In this document: positions 8,525 to 17,900 of the stretch, one piece after another | Layout of the letters: each line of letters starts with the position of its first letter | Position numbering within the stretch: the first letter of the stretch is position 1 | NCBI RefSeq assembly: GCF_039523235.1 | Contig: NZ_BAAAEX010000013.1 | Reading direction: 5' to 3' (one strand) | DNA: 64,000 nucleotides | DNA from: Castellaniella ginsengisoli | Lineage (GTDB): Bacteria > Pseudomonadota > Gammaproteobacteria > Burkholderiales > Burkholderiaceae_B | Notes under the pieces: model-generated | What the model was told of the DNA's origin: nothing | What the model saw: only the letters and a program-made list of their open reading frames with translations | Database searches by the model: none | Position numbers and translations under genes: made by a program

Positions 8525-9562
8525 ATGGCACAGGAAAAAACCAAGACCCGTCCCATGACGATGATCCAGGCCTTGCGTTCGGCCATGGACGTCATGCTGG
8601 AGCGGGACGACAACGTCGTCGTTTTCGGAGAAGACGTCGGCTATTTTGGCGGCGTGTTCCGCTGCACCGAGGGCCTGCAGGCCAAGTACGGCCAGTCGCG
8701 CGTGTTCGATGCGCCCATTTCGGAAAGCGGCATCGTGGCGGCGGCCATCGGCATGGGGGCCTACGGCCTGCGGCCGGTGGTCGAGATCCAGTTCGCGGAT
8801 TATTTCTATCCCGCGGCCGACCAGATATTCTCCGAGGCGGCGCGCCTGCGCTACCGTTCGGCAGGCGGTTATACGGCGCCGCTGACGATCCGCATGCCTT
8901 GCGGCGGCGGGATCTTTGGCGGCCAGACCCACAGCCAGAGCCCGGAAGCCCTGTTCACGCACGTCGCCGGCCTGCGCACCGTCATGCCGTCCAATCCCTA
9001 CGACGCCAAGGGCCTGTTGATCAGTTCCATCGAGAACGACGACCCGGTCATCTTCCTCGAACCCAAGCGCCTGTACAACGGCCCCTTCGACGGTCACCAC
9101 GACCAGCCCGTCGTGCCCTGGTCCAAGCACCCCCTGGGCAACGTGCCCGAGGGTTATTACACCGTGCCGCTGGACGTGGCCTCGATCTACCGCGAAGGCC
9201 GGGAACTGACCGTGCTGACCTACGGCACCATGGTCTATGTGGCCGAAGTCGCCGCCCGTGAGGCCGGCATCGAGGCCGACATCATCGATCTGCGCAGCCT
9301 CTGGCCGCTGGATCTGGACACGATCCTGGCGTCCGTGCGCAAGACTGGCCGCTGCGTGGTGCTGCACGAGGCCACCCGCACCAGCGGTTTCGGCGCCGAG
9401 TTGTGCGCGCTGGTCCAGGAGCATTGTTTCTATCATCTGGAGGCCCCGGTGGAACGCATCACCGGGTGGGACACGCCCTATCCCCATTCGCACGAATGGG
9501 CTTATTTCCCCGGCCCCAAGCGGGTCGCGGAGGCGTTCAAACGCGTGTTCCGGGAGGCATAA
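8525..9562 (+). CDS. bkdA2: branched-chain 2-oxoacid dehydrogenase E1 beta subunit
   Basis: Second subunit of the E1 heterotetramer. The 345-residue protein begins MAQEKTKTRPMTMIQALRSAMD and carries the family's E1beta features VVFGEDVGYFGGVFR (about residues 33-47), the pyrimidine-binding region FDAPISESGIVAAAIGMG and the C-terminal transketolase domain. The same frame is open upstream through E1 alpha, but the ATG at 8525 is the family start. Its TAA shares its final A with the ATG of the E2 gene (TAATG), indicating translational coupling. Confidence 0.94.
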   Translation: MAQEKTKTRPMTMIQALRSAMDVMLERDDNVVVFGEDVGYFGGVFRCTEGLQAKYGQSRVFDAPISESGIVAAAIGMGAYGLRPVVEIQFADYFYPAADQIFSEAARLRYRSAGGYTAPLTIRMPCGGGIFGGQTHSQSPEALFTHVAGLRTVMPSNPYDAKGLLISSIENDDPVIFLEPKRLYNGPFDGHHDQPVVPWSKHPLGNVPEGYYTVPLDVASIYREGRELTVLTYGTMVYVAEVAAREAGIEADIIDLRSLWPLDLDTILASVRKTGRCVVLHEATRTSGFGAELCALVQEHCFYHLEAPVERITGWDTPYPHSHEWAYFPGPKRVAEAFKRVFREA

Positions 9563-10884
9563 TGGGTATTCACATCATCAAGATGCCGGACATCGGCGAA
9601 GGCATCGCGGAAGTCGAACTGGTTGAATGGCACGTCCAGGCGGGCGAGGCCGTGGTCGAGGATCAGATCCTGGCCGACGTCATGACCGACAAGGCCACCG
9701 TCCAGGTGCCATCCCCCGTGCACGGGCGCGTCATGTCGCTGGGCGGCAAGGTTGGCGACGTCATGGCGGTGGGCTCCGAGCTCATCCGCCTGGAAGTCGA
9801 GGGCGAGGGCAACGAAGGGGCGGTCGGCACGACGTCCCGGGCCGCACCCGCCGCGCCGGTTGCGCCGCAAGCCGCGCCCGAGCCCGCGCCGGCACCCGCG
9901 CCCGTCGAGGCGCTCGAAACCGTCGCCGCACCCGGCCCTGCGCCGGTGGCCCGCGGCGCGCAGGCGCCGCACGCCGCCTCGCATGCGCCGTCCCGCCCCG
10001 AGGGCCAGCGCCCGCTGGCTTCGCCCGCCGTGCGCCGCCGCGCCTGGGATCTGGGCATCACCCTGCAATACGTGCCGGGCACGGGCCCCGCCGGCCGGAT
10101 CACGCATGGCGATCTGGACGCCTGGCTGGCGCGCGACCGCAACGAGACCTCGATCCGCACCACCGGCGCGCTCTACGCCGCCCATCACGAGGAAACTGAA
10201 ATCCCCGTCATCGGCCTGCGGCGCAAGATCGCGCAGAAAATGCAGGAATCCAAGCGCCGCATCCCGCACTTCACCTATGTCGAAGAAATCGACGTGACCG
10301 AGCTGGAATCGCTGCGCGCGCGCCTCAACGCTTTGCACAGCGCCGAGCGCGGCAAGCTGACCTTGCTGCCGTTCCTGGCGCGCGCCATGGTGCTGGCGCT
10401 GCGCGAATTCCCGCAGATCAACGCCCGCTACGATGACGATGCGGGGGTGGTGACCCAGTACGGAGCCGTCCACCTGGGCGTGGCGGCACAGACGCCGTCT
10501 GGCCTGATGGTGCCGGTGCTGCATCACGCCGAAACCCTGGATCTCTGGTCGTGCGCCGCGGAAGTCGCACGCCTGGCCGAGGCCGCCCGCCAGGGCAAGG
10601 CCGCGCGCGACGAACTCAGCGGTTCGACCATCACCCTGACCAGCCTCGGAGCGCTGGGCGGCATCGTGTCCACGCCGGTCATCAATCATCCCGAAGTCGC
10701 CATCGTCGGCGTCAATCGCGTGGTCGAACGCCCTGTATTCCAGGAAGGCCGGGTCGTGGCGCGCAAGCTCATGAATCTGTCCTCGTCTTTCGATCATCGC
10801 GTGGTCGACGGCATGCATGCCGCCGAGTTCATCCAGTGCATCCGGCGTTATCTGGAGTGCCCGGCGCTCTTGTTCGTGGAGTAA
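9562..10884 (+). CDS. bkdB: dihydrolipoamide acyltransferase E2 of the branched-chain 2-oxoacid dehydrogenase
   Basis: E2 core that carries the swinging lipoyl arm and transfers acyl groups to CoA. The 440-residue protein has one lipoyl domain with the lipoylated lysine in MTDKATVQVPSP (about residue 44), and a long Ala/Pro linker (about 95-145). A peripheral-subunit-binding domain follows (ASPAVRRRAWDLGITLQYVP), then the catalytic domain ending SSFDHRVVDGMHAAEF with the HxxxDG active site. A single lipoyl domain is usual for branched-chain E2. The ATG at 9562 overlaps the previous stop by one base. Confidence 0.93.
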   Translation: MGIHIIKMPDIGEGIAEVELVEWHVQAGEAVVEDQILADVMTDKATVQVPSPVHGRVMSLGGKVGDVMAVGSELIRLEVEGEGNEGAVGTTSRAAPAAPVAPQAAPEPAPAPAPVEALETVAAPGPAPVARGAQAPHAASHAPSRPEGQRPLASPAVRRRAWDLGITLQYVPGTGPAGRITHGDLDAWLARDRNETSIRTTGALYAAHHEETEIPVIGLRRKIAQKMQESKRRIPHFTYVEEIDVTELESLRARLNALHSAERGKLTLLPFLARAMVLALREFPQINARYDDDAGVVTQYGAVHLGVAAQTPSGLMVPVLHHAETLDLWSCAAEVARLAEAARQGKAARDELSGSTITLTSLGALGGIVSTPVINHPEVAIVGVNRVVERPVFQEGRVVARKLMNLSSSFDHRVVDGMHAAEFIQCIRRYLECPALLFVE

Positions 10885-10889
10885 GCAGC

Positions 10890-12299
10890 ATGTCCAATCC
10901 CCTCAATACCACCTTGCTCATCATCGGCGGCGGCCCCGGCGGCTATGTGGCCGCCATCCGCGCCGGCCAACTGGGCATTCCCACCGTGCTGGTCGAAGGC
11001 GCCGCCCTGGGCGGCACCTGCCTGAACATCGGCTGCATCCCGTCCAAGGCGTTGATCCACGTGGCCGAGCAGTTTCACGCCCTGCAGGGCTACGCCGGCG
11101 ATTCGCCGCTGGGTATCCGCACCCAGGCGCCCGAACTCGATCTGGCGCGCAGCGTCGCCTGGAAAGACGGCATCGTCAAGAAGCTCACCACGGGCGTGGG
11201 CGCGCTGCTGAAAAAGCACAAAGTCACTGTGGTCCAGGGCTGGGCGCGCATCGTCGACGGCAAGACCGTGGACGTGGATCCCGTCGTCAAGGGCAAGGCC
11301 GGCGCGCCCCAGCGCATCCGCTGCGAACACCTGCTGCTGGCCACGGGGTCCGAGCCCGCCGCGCTGCCCTTCATGCCGTTCGGCGGCCCGGTGATTTCCT
11401 CGACCGAAGCCCTGTCGCCCAAGAAACTGCCGAAGTCCCTGGCCATCGTGGGCGCGGGCTATATCGGCCTGGAACTGGGCATCGTCTATCGCAAGCTGGG
11501 CGTCAAGGTCGACGTGATCGAGGCCCAGGAGCGCATTTTGCCAGTCTACGACGCCGACCTGGTCAAGCCGGTGCATGCGGCGCTGAAGTCCCTGGGCGTG
11601 GGCCTGCATCTGCAGACCCAGGTTCTGGGCCTGGCGGAAGACGGCAAGGGCCTGCGGGTCCAGTCGGGCAAGTCCGAGAGCGTGCTGCCCGCCCAGCAAG
11701 TGCTGGTGGCTGTTGGCCGCAAGCCCCGCAGCCGGGGCTTTGGGCTCAGTTCCTTGATGCTCGACATGGACGGTCTGGCCGTGCGCGTGGACGACCGCTG
11801 CCGCACCTCCATGAACGGGGTCTGGGCGATCGGCGACCTGACGGGCGAGCCTATGCTGGCGCACCGCGCCATGGCGCAAGGCGAGTGCGTGGCCGAGCAG
11901 ATCGCCGGCCATACGCGGCGCTTCATGCCGGCGGCGATTCCGGCCGTGTGCTTCACCGATCCGGAAGTCGTCACGGCAGGGATGTCGCCGCAGCAGGCGG
12001 CCCAGGCGGGCATCGACGCCATCGACGCGTCCTTCCCGCTGGCGGCCAATGGCCGGGCGATGACGCTGGAATCGACCGATGGCTTCGTGCGCGTGGTGGC
12101 GCGGCGCGACAATCACCTGATCCTGGGCTGGCAGGCCGTGGGCCGGGGGGTGTCGGAATTCGCCGCCGCTTTTGGGCAATCCATCGAGATGGGCGCGCGG
12201 CTGGAGGATGTCGGCCATACGATCCATGCGCATCCGACCCAGGGCGAGGCGATTCAGGAGGCGGCCTTGCGGGCGTTGGGGCAGGCGCTGCACGTCTGA
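10890..12299 (+). CDS. lpdV: dihydrolipoamide dehydrogenase (E3) of the bkd operon
   Basis: FAD-dependent flavoprotein that reoxidises the E2 lipoyl group with NAD+. The 469-residue protein has the FAD-binding LIIGGGPGGYVAAIRAGQLG, the redox-active disulfide in GGTCLNIGCIPSKALIH (about residues 39-55), the NAD-binding VGAGYIGLELG (about 185), and the C-terminal dimer-interface active site with HAHPT. It begins 5 bp after the E2 stop and closes the operon. Confidence 0.95.
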   Translation: MSNPLNTTLLIIGGGPGGYVAAIRAGQLGIPTVLVEGAALGGTCLNIGCIPSKALIHVAEQFHALQGYAGDSPLGIRTQAPELDLARSVAWKDGIVKKLTTGVGALLKKHKVTVVQGWARIVDGKTVDVDPVVKGKAGAPQRIRCEHLLLATGSEPAALPFMPFGGPVISSTEALSPKKLPKSLAIVGAGYIGLELGIVYRKLGVKVDVIEAQERILPVYDADLVKPVHAALKSLGVGLHLQTQVLGLAEDGKGLRVQSGKSESVLPAQQVLVAVGRKPRSRGFGLSSLMLDMDGLAVRVDDRCRTSMNGVWAIGDLTGEPMLAHRAMAQGECVAEQIAGHTRRFMPAAIPAVCFTDPEVVTAGMSPQQAAQAGIDAIDASFPLAANGRAMTLESTDGFVRVVARRDNHLILGWQAVGRGVSEFAAAFGQSIEMGARLEDVGHTIHAHPTQGEAIQEAALRALGQALHV

Positions 12300-12300
12300 G

Positions 12301-12320
12301 AACCCTCCATCGGGGGTTTT
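12301..12320 (+). terminator. weak stem-loop after the bkd operon
   Basis: AACCC and GGGTT can pair over an 8-base loop, followed by TT. It sits one base after the last stop of the bkd operon. The stem is only 5 bp, so this is a possible, weak intrinsic terminator. Confidence 0.35.
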
Positions 12321-12458
12321 CCAGCCGCGCATCCCTCCGCCTCGCCGCTTGCCAGGGGCATGGATTCGTCCGGGCACGGCCCAGTCCGCAGGGTCTGGCC
12401 TGTGCCCGGACTCATCCCCATGCTTAAATACAAGCGTCCGTCCGACCCGAGGTGCCGC

Positions 12459-13421
12459 ATGTCTTCCGCTTTTTCCCCCGCCGTTTCATCCAGCCCGGCC
12501 GACGAACCGCGCCTGGATTTCGTCGCCTGCGCCAGCCCGGCGGGCCTGCACCGCATGGCCTATTGGGAATGGGGCGATCCGGACAACGACCGGGTGCTGG
12601 TCTGCGTGCATGGCCTGACGCGGACAGGCCGGGATTTCGATCCTCTGGCGCGTGCGATGAGCCGCGACTATCGCGTGGTCTGCCCCGATGTCGTCGGACG
12701 CGGGCGTTCGGACTGGCTGATCGATCCCGCCGGCTACGTGATTCCCCAATACGCGGCCGACCTGACGACGCTCGTTGCCCGGCTGCGGCCGGCACGGCTG
12801 GACTGGGTCGGCACGTCCATGGGCGGGCTGATCGGCCTGGGGCTGGCGGGAATGGCGGCCGTTTCGCCCACCCTGCGTCCCGCCCGGGGAGACCTGGGGC
12901 TGGGCGCCGCGGCGGACCTGCCGCTGGGCCGCATGGTATTCAACGACATCGGCCCCGTCTTGAATGCTGACGGCCTGTCGCGCATCGGCGGCTATGTCGG
13001 CCAGGAACTGCGCTTCGAGCGCTACGAGCAGGCGGTGGATTATGTCCGGACGGTATCCGCCGGTTTCGGGCCGCATGACGCCGCCGGCTGGGACGCGTTG
13101 ACCCGGCACGTGTTCTGCGAGCGGGACGGCGGCTGGGTCAAGCATTACGACCTGCGCCTGGCGCAGCCCTTCGCCTTGCAGACGCCCGAAGCCACGGCTG
13201 CCGCCGAAGCCTTGCTGTGGCAGGCCTGGGACCATCTGCCTGTGCCGTCATTGATCCTGCGCGGCGAGCACTCCGACATCCTGACGTCCGGCACTGCCCG
13301 GCGGATGCTGGAGCGCAATCCCCGGGCCCGCCTGGTGGAGTTCGGCGGGGTAGGGCATGCGCCCACCCTGCGCGCCGATGATCAGATCGCGGCAGTGCGC
13401 GATTTCCTGCTGGCCCCCTGA
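12459..13421 (+). CDS. alpha/beta hydrolase
   Basis: A 320-residue cytoplasmic hydrolase. It shows the oxyanion region VCVHGLTRTG, the nucleophile elbow GTSMGG (about residue 122), a downstream acid in LRGEHSDIL and the catalytic histidine in GVGHAPTL. I chose MSSAFSPAVS at 12459 because GAGGTG precedes it; ATGs at 12360 and 12420 are in frame but have no ribosome-binding site. A 160 bp gap separates it from the bkd operon. It could be an esterase or lipase-like enzyme; substrate is unknown. Confidence 0.8.
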   Translation: MSSAFSPAVSSSPADEPRLDFVACASPAGLHRMAYWEWGDPDNDRVLVCVHGLTRTGRDFDPLARAMSRDYRVVCPDVVGRGRSDWLIDPAGYVIPQYAADLTTLVARLRPARLDWVGTSMGGLIGLGLAGMAAVSPTLRPARGDLGLGAAADLPLGRMVFNDIGPVLNADGLSRIGGYVGQELRFERYEQAVDYVRTVSAGFGPHDAAGWDALTRHVFCERDGGWVKHYDLRLAQPFALQTPEATAAAEALLWQAWDHLPVPSLILRGEHSDILTSGTARRMLERNPRARLVEFGGVGHAPTLRADDQIAAVRDFLLAP

Positions 13422-13470
13422 ACGCAGGGCGGCCGGCCAGGCGCGGGCGCCTGGCCGATACACACCGGAC

Positions 13471-14307
13471 ATGCCATTGAACATTGATCTGCACAGCCAT
13501 TCATCCCGTTCCGACGGCGTGCTGACGCCCGCGCAGGTGGCCGCCCGAGCCCATGCGCAAGGGGTGGACTGGTGGTCGCTGAGCGACCACGACGAGACTT
13601 CCGGCCTGGCCGAGGCCGCCGCCGCCGCGCGTGACCTGGGCATGGGATTCATCCCCGGAGTGGAAGTTTCCGTCACCTTCTGCGAACGCACGATCCACAT
13701 CCTGGGGCTGAATATCGACCCGGGCCATCCGGAACTGCAGGTGGGCCTGGCCGGCATTCGCCAAAGCCGCTTCGCGCGCGCCGCGACCATCGCCGAGCGC
13801 CTGCAGGATTGCGGCGTCGCCGGCGCCTACGCGGGCGCGCTGCGGTATGCGGACAATCCGGAGCTGCTCGGGCGGGTGCATTTTGCCCGCTACCTGCTGG
13901 AGCAAGGGCATTGCAAATCCCTGCAGCAAGCCTTCGACCGCTACCTGGGCGACGGCAAACGGGCCTTCGTGCCGATGCGCTGGCCCAGCCTGGAGTCGGC
14001 GGTGGGCTGGATCCGTTCGGCCGGCGGCAAGGCCGTGATCGCGCATCCCGGGCGCTACCGCTACACGCCGCAGCAGTTCGATGCGTTGTTCGAGGCGTTC
14101 AAGGCCCACGGAGGGATTGGCATCGAAGTCGTCTCCAGCGGCCATACGCCCGCGCAAAGCAAACGCTACGCTTGCGTTGCGCGAAGCTACGGCTTCGAGG
14201 CTTCGCGCGGTTCGGATTTCCATACGCCGGGCATTGCCCGCACCGAGCTGGGCGGGGTGCCGCCGCTGCCCGATGATCTGGCGCCCGTCTGGAAAGACTG
14301 GATTTGA
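13471..14307 (+). CDS. PHP-domain phosphatase (nucleoside 3',5'-bisphosphate phosphatase / TrpH-YciV type)
   Basis: A 278-residue PHP-family metallophosphoesterase. Metal motifs are visible as DLHSHSSRSDG at the N-terminus, WWSLSDHDETSG (about 35-46), GVEVS, AVIAHPGRYR (about 190) and GSDFHTPG at the C-terminus. Characterised members of this subgroup remove the 3' phosphate from nucleoside 3',5'-bisphosphates and trim RNA 5' ends. A frame opening at 13357 lies inside the previous gene; 13471 begins exactly at the PHP motif. greB follows closely. Confidence 0.85.
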   Translation: MPLNIDLHSHSSRSDGVLTPAQVAARAHAQGVDWWSLSDHDETSGLAEAAAAARDLGMGFIPGVEVSVTFCERTIHILGLNIDPGHPELQVGLAGIRQSRFARAATIAERLQDCGVAGAYAGALRYADNPELLGRVHFARYLLEQGHCKSLQQAFDRYLGDGKRAFVPMRWPSLESAVGWIRSAGGKAVIAHPGRYRYTPQQFDALFEAFKAHGGIGIEVVSSGHTPAQSKRYACVARSYGFEASRGSDFHTPGIARTELGGVPPLPDDLAPVWKDWI

Positions 14308-14336
14308 TTTTTTCGCAAAGTCTTTTGGAGAATGCC

Positions 14337-14891
14337 GTGAACAAGGCTTTCGTCAAAGAGTCGGACAACGACGAGGACGACGACCTGCCCGAATCCCGGG
14401 CCTTGCCCGCCGGGACCAAAAATTACATGACGGTCGCCGGCTACCGGGCGCTGAATGATGAATTGATGCGCCTGATGAACGTCGAGCGGCCCGAGGTCGT
14501 GTCCGTCGTCTCGTGGGCGGCGTCCAACGGCGACCGTTCCGAGAACGGCGATTACCTGTACGGCAAGAAGCGGTTGCGGGAAATCGACCGGCGCATCCGC
14601 TTTCTGACGCGCCGCCTGGAATCGGCCGAGGTCGTCGACCCGGCCCAGCAGCCCAACCGCGACCAGGTATTCTTCGGCGCGACCGTGAGCTATTGCGACA
14701 GCCGGGGCGAGGAATTCACCGTCACCATCGTCGGCGTGGACGAAGCCGAGCCCCTGGCCGGCAGGATCAGTTGGGTGTCGCCTGTGGCCCGCGCGCTCAT
14801 CAAGGCGCGTGAAGGCGATACGGTGACCTTGCGCACGCCGGCCGGGATCGAGGAACTCGACATCATGGACGTCCGCTATCCGGACCCTTGA
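14337..14891 (+). CDS. greB: GreB transcript-cleavage factor
   Basis: Elongation factor that enters the RNA polymerase secondary channel and stimulates cleavage of backtracked transcripts. The 184-residue protein has an N-terminal coiled coil with the acidic tip in ASNGDRSENGDYLYGKKRLR (catalytic D and E), then the FKBP-like C-terminal domain. The GTG start at 14337 is preceded by TTTTGGAG. An acidic N-terminal tail (ESDNDEDDD) extends it beyond the usual 158-residue E. coli GreB, a feature shared by betaproteobacterial forms as far as I recall. Confidence 0.92.
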   Translation: MNKAFVKESDNDEDDDLPESRALPAGTKNYMTVAGYRALNDELMRLMNVERPEVVSVVSWAASNGDRSENGDYLYGKKRLREIDRRIRFLTRRLESAEVVDPAQQPNRDQVFFGATVSYCDSRGEEFTVTIVGVDEAEPLAGRISWVSPVARALIKAREGDTVTLRTPAGIEELDIMDVRYPDP

Positions 14892-14979
14892 GGAATTTCC
14901 GGGACGGCCCCCGGCCGGTCCAGCGGATCCTTAAGGCGGCTAAAATAGACGGTTTCTCCTGCCTTCGAGCCGTCCCGCC

Positions 14980-17900
14980 GTGACTACCGTCCTGATCATC
15001 CCCGGTTCATCCGTCCTGTCCGATTTTCGCCGGGAACGCCTGCTGCGCACCTTGGCCGCCCGGAGCCTGCCCGTGGCCGACATCCACGCCGAGGCTTGTT
15101 ATTTCATCGGTCTCGACGGCACGCTGGACGAGCCGGGCCAGGCGCGCCTGCGGGCGTTGCTGGACGATGGGCGCGCACCGGCCGCGGCCGGACGGCACGC
15201 GGCGCGTTTCCTGGTGATTCCACGCCTGGGCACGATTTCCCCCTGGGCCAGCAAGGCAACCGACATCGCCCGCCATTGCGGCTTGCCGCAGGTTCGCCGC
15301 ATCGAGCGCGGGGTGCGCTACACGGTCGTGCCCGAACGCGGCCTGCTGGGCGCGCGCGCGCTGGATGCAGACCAATTGGCCGCCGTGGCCGCTTGCGTGC
15401 ACGACCGCATGACCGAAACCGTGGCCGCCGACGATTTCGATGGCCGGGCGCTGTTCGCCGCCGTGGGCGGGCAGCCTGTCCAGGCCGTGCCGGTGCTGGC
15501 AGAGGGCCGGGCCGCCCTGGAAGCCTGCAATGCGCGCCTGGGTCTGGCCCTGTCGGATGATGAGATCGACTACCTGCTGCGTGCCTATGGCGACCTGGGA
15601 CGCGATCCCACCGATGTCGAATTGATGATGTTCGCCCAGGCCAACAGCGAGCACTGCCGCCACAAGATCTTCAACGCCCACTGGACGCTGGATGGGCAGT
15701 CGCAGGCGCACACGCTGTTCGACATGATCCGGGCGACCCATGCCGCCCAGCCCGAAGGCACAGTCGTCGCCTATTCGGACAATGCGGCCGTCATGGCCGG
15801 CGGGCCGGCGCGCGTCTTTCATGCGGGCGACGCCGAAGATACGGTCTACCGGCGCCACGACATCGTGGCCCACACCTTGATGAAGGTTGAAACCCACAAC
15901 CACCCCACAGCCATCGCGCCCTTTCCGGGGGCGGCGACGGGCGCGGGCGGCGAGATCCGCGACGAAGGCGCGACCGGGCGGGGTTCCAAGCCCAAGGCGG
16001 GCCTGACCGGCTTCACCGTATCCAGCCTGCGCGTGGACGACGCCCTGGAGCCCTGGGAAGATGCGGGCGGCGCGCCCGGGCGCATCGCCACGCCGCTGGA
16101 CATCATGATCGAAGGCCCCATCGGCGGCGCGGCGTTCAACAATGAATTCGGCCGCCCGAACCTGTTGGGCTATTTCCGCAGCTTCGAGCAACAGGCCGGC
16201 GGCACGCGCTGGGGCTATCACAAGCCCATCATGCTGGCCGGCGGATTGGGGCAGATCGATGCGCGGCTGACGCACAAAGACCCGCTGCCGCCGGGTGCGC
16301 TGCTGGTGCAACTGGGCGGGCCGGGCATGCGCATCGGCATGGGCGGCGGGGCGGCCTCCAGCATGGGTGCGGGCATCAACCAGGCCGAACTCGATTTCGA
16401 TTCCGTGCAGCGCGGCAATCCCGAAATGCAGCGCCGCGCCCAGGAAGTCATCGACCGCTGTTGGCAGCAGGGCGAGGCCAATCCCATCCTGGCGATCCAT
16501 GACGTCGGCGCGGGCGGCCTGTCCAACGCTTTCCCCGAACTGGTCAATGATGCCGGCCGCGGCGCGGAATTCGAACTGCGGCGCGTCCCGCTCGAAGAAT
16601 CCGGTTTGTCGCCGGCCGAAATCTGGAGCAACGAATCCCAGGAGCGCTACGTCCTGGCCATCCGGCCCGAGGATTTCGACCGCTTCGCGCGCATCGCCGA
16701 GCGCGAACGCTGCCCCTGCGCCGTGGTGGGCATCGCGACCGAGGAACGCCGCCTGCGCGTCACGCTGGACGAGGGCTTGCCGGGCCTGGACCGTCCGGCG
16801 GGCGAGATCGTCGCGGCCGGACTGCGGCCCGTGGACGTGCCGGTGGACGTCATCCTGGGCAAGCCGCCGCGCATGCAGCGCGATGCGCTGCGCGCCGCTG
16901 TCACGGGCGAGGCGCTGGAACTCCACGCCATCGAACTGCCCGAGGCCATCGAGCGTGTGCTGCGCCACCCCACGGTGGCGAACAAATCTTTCCTCATCAC
17001 CATCGGCGACCGGACCGTGGGCGGCCTGACGGCCCGCGATCAGATGGTCGGCCCATGGCAGGTGCCGGTGGCCGATTGCGCCGTCACCTTGCGCGACCAC
17101 GAGGGCGTGGCCGGCGAAGCCATGGCCTTGGGCGAGCGCAGCCCGATCGCGGTCCTGAATCCGGCCGCCTCGGGCCGCATGGCCGTGGCCGAGGCGCTGA
17201 CCAATCTTGCCGCCGCCGGGGTCGCCCGCCTGGAGGACATCAAGCTGTCCGCCAACTGGATGGCCGCCTGCGGCGCCGCGGGCCAGGATGCGGCCTTGTA
17301 CGACACCGTATCCGCCGTCAGCGACTGGTGCCAGAGCCTGGGCCTGTCGATTCCGGTGGGCAAGGATTCGCTCTCCATGCGCACCGCCTGGCGGGACGAG
17401 GCGGGCGACCATCAGGTCGTGTCGCCGGTGTCGCTGGTGGTCACGGCTTTTGCGCCGGTGGCCGATGTCCGCGCCACGCTGACGCCGCAGTTGCGCGACG
17501 CGGCGGAAGGCTCCGTGTTGCTGCTGATCGACCTGGGCGAGGGGCGCCAGCGCCTGGGCGGCTCCGTCCTCGCCCACGCGTACGGTTCCATCGGCACGGA
17601 AACCCCCGACCTGCACGACGCGGCCCTGCTGCGAGCGGCCTTTCTGGCGCTGCGAGAACTGGCCGACAAGGGCTGGGTTCTGGCGTGCCACGACCGCTCC
17701 GACGGCGGCCTGCTGGCGGCGGCGGCCGAAATGGCCTTCGCCGGGCGGCTGGGCGTGTCCCTGAACCTGGACATGCTGACCATCGACCCGCATACGGCCG
17801 ATGCCGGCGACTACAAGATCCGCGCCGATCAGGTGTCCGTCCAGCAGCATGAGCGCAACCTGGCGGCCCTGTTCAACGAAGAGGCGGGCTGGCTGCTGCA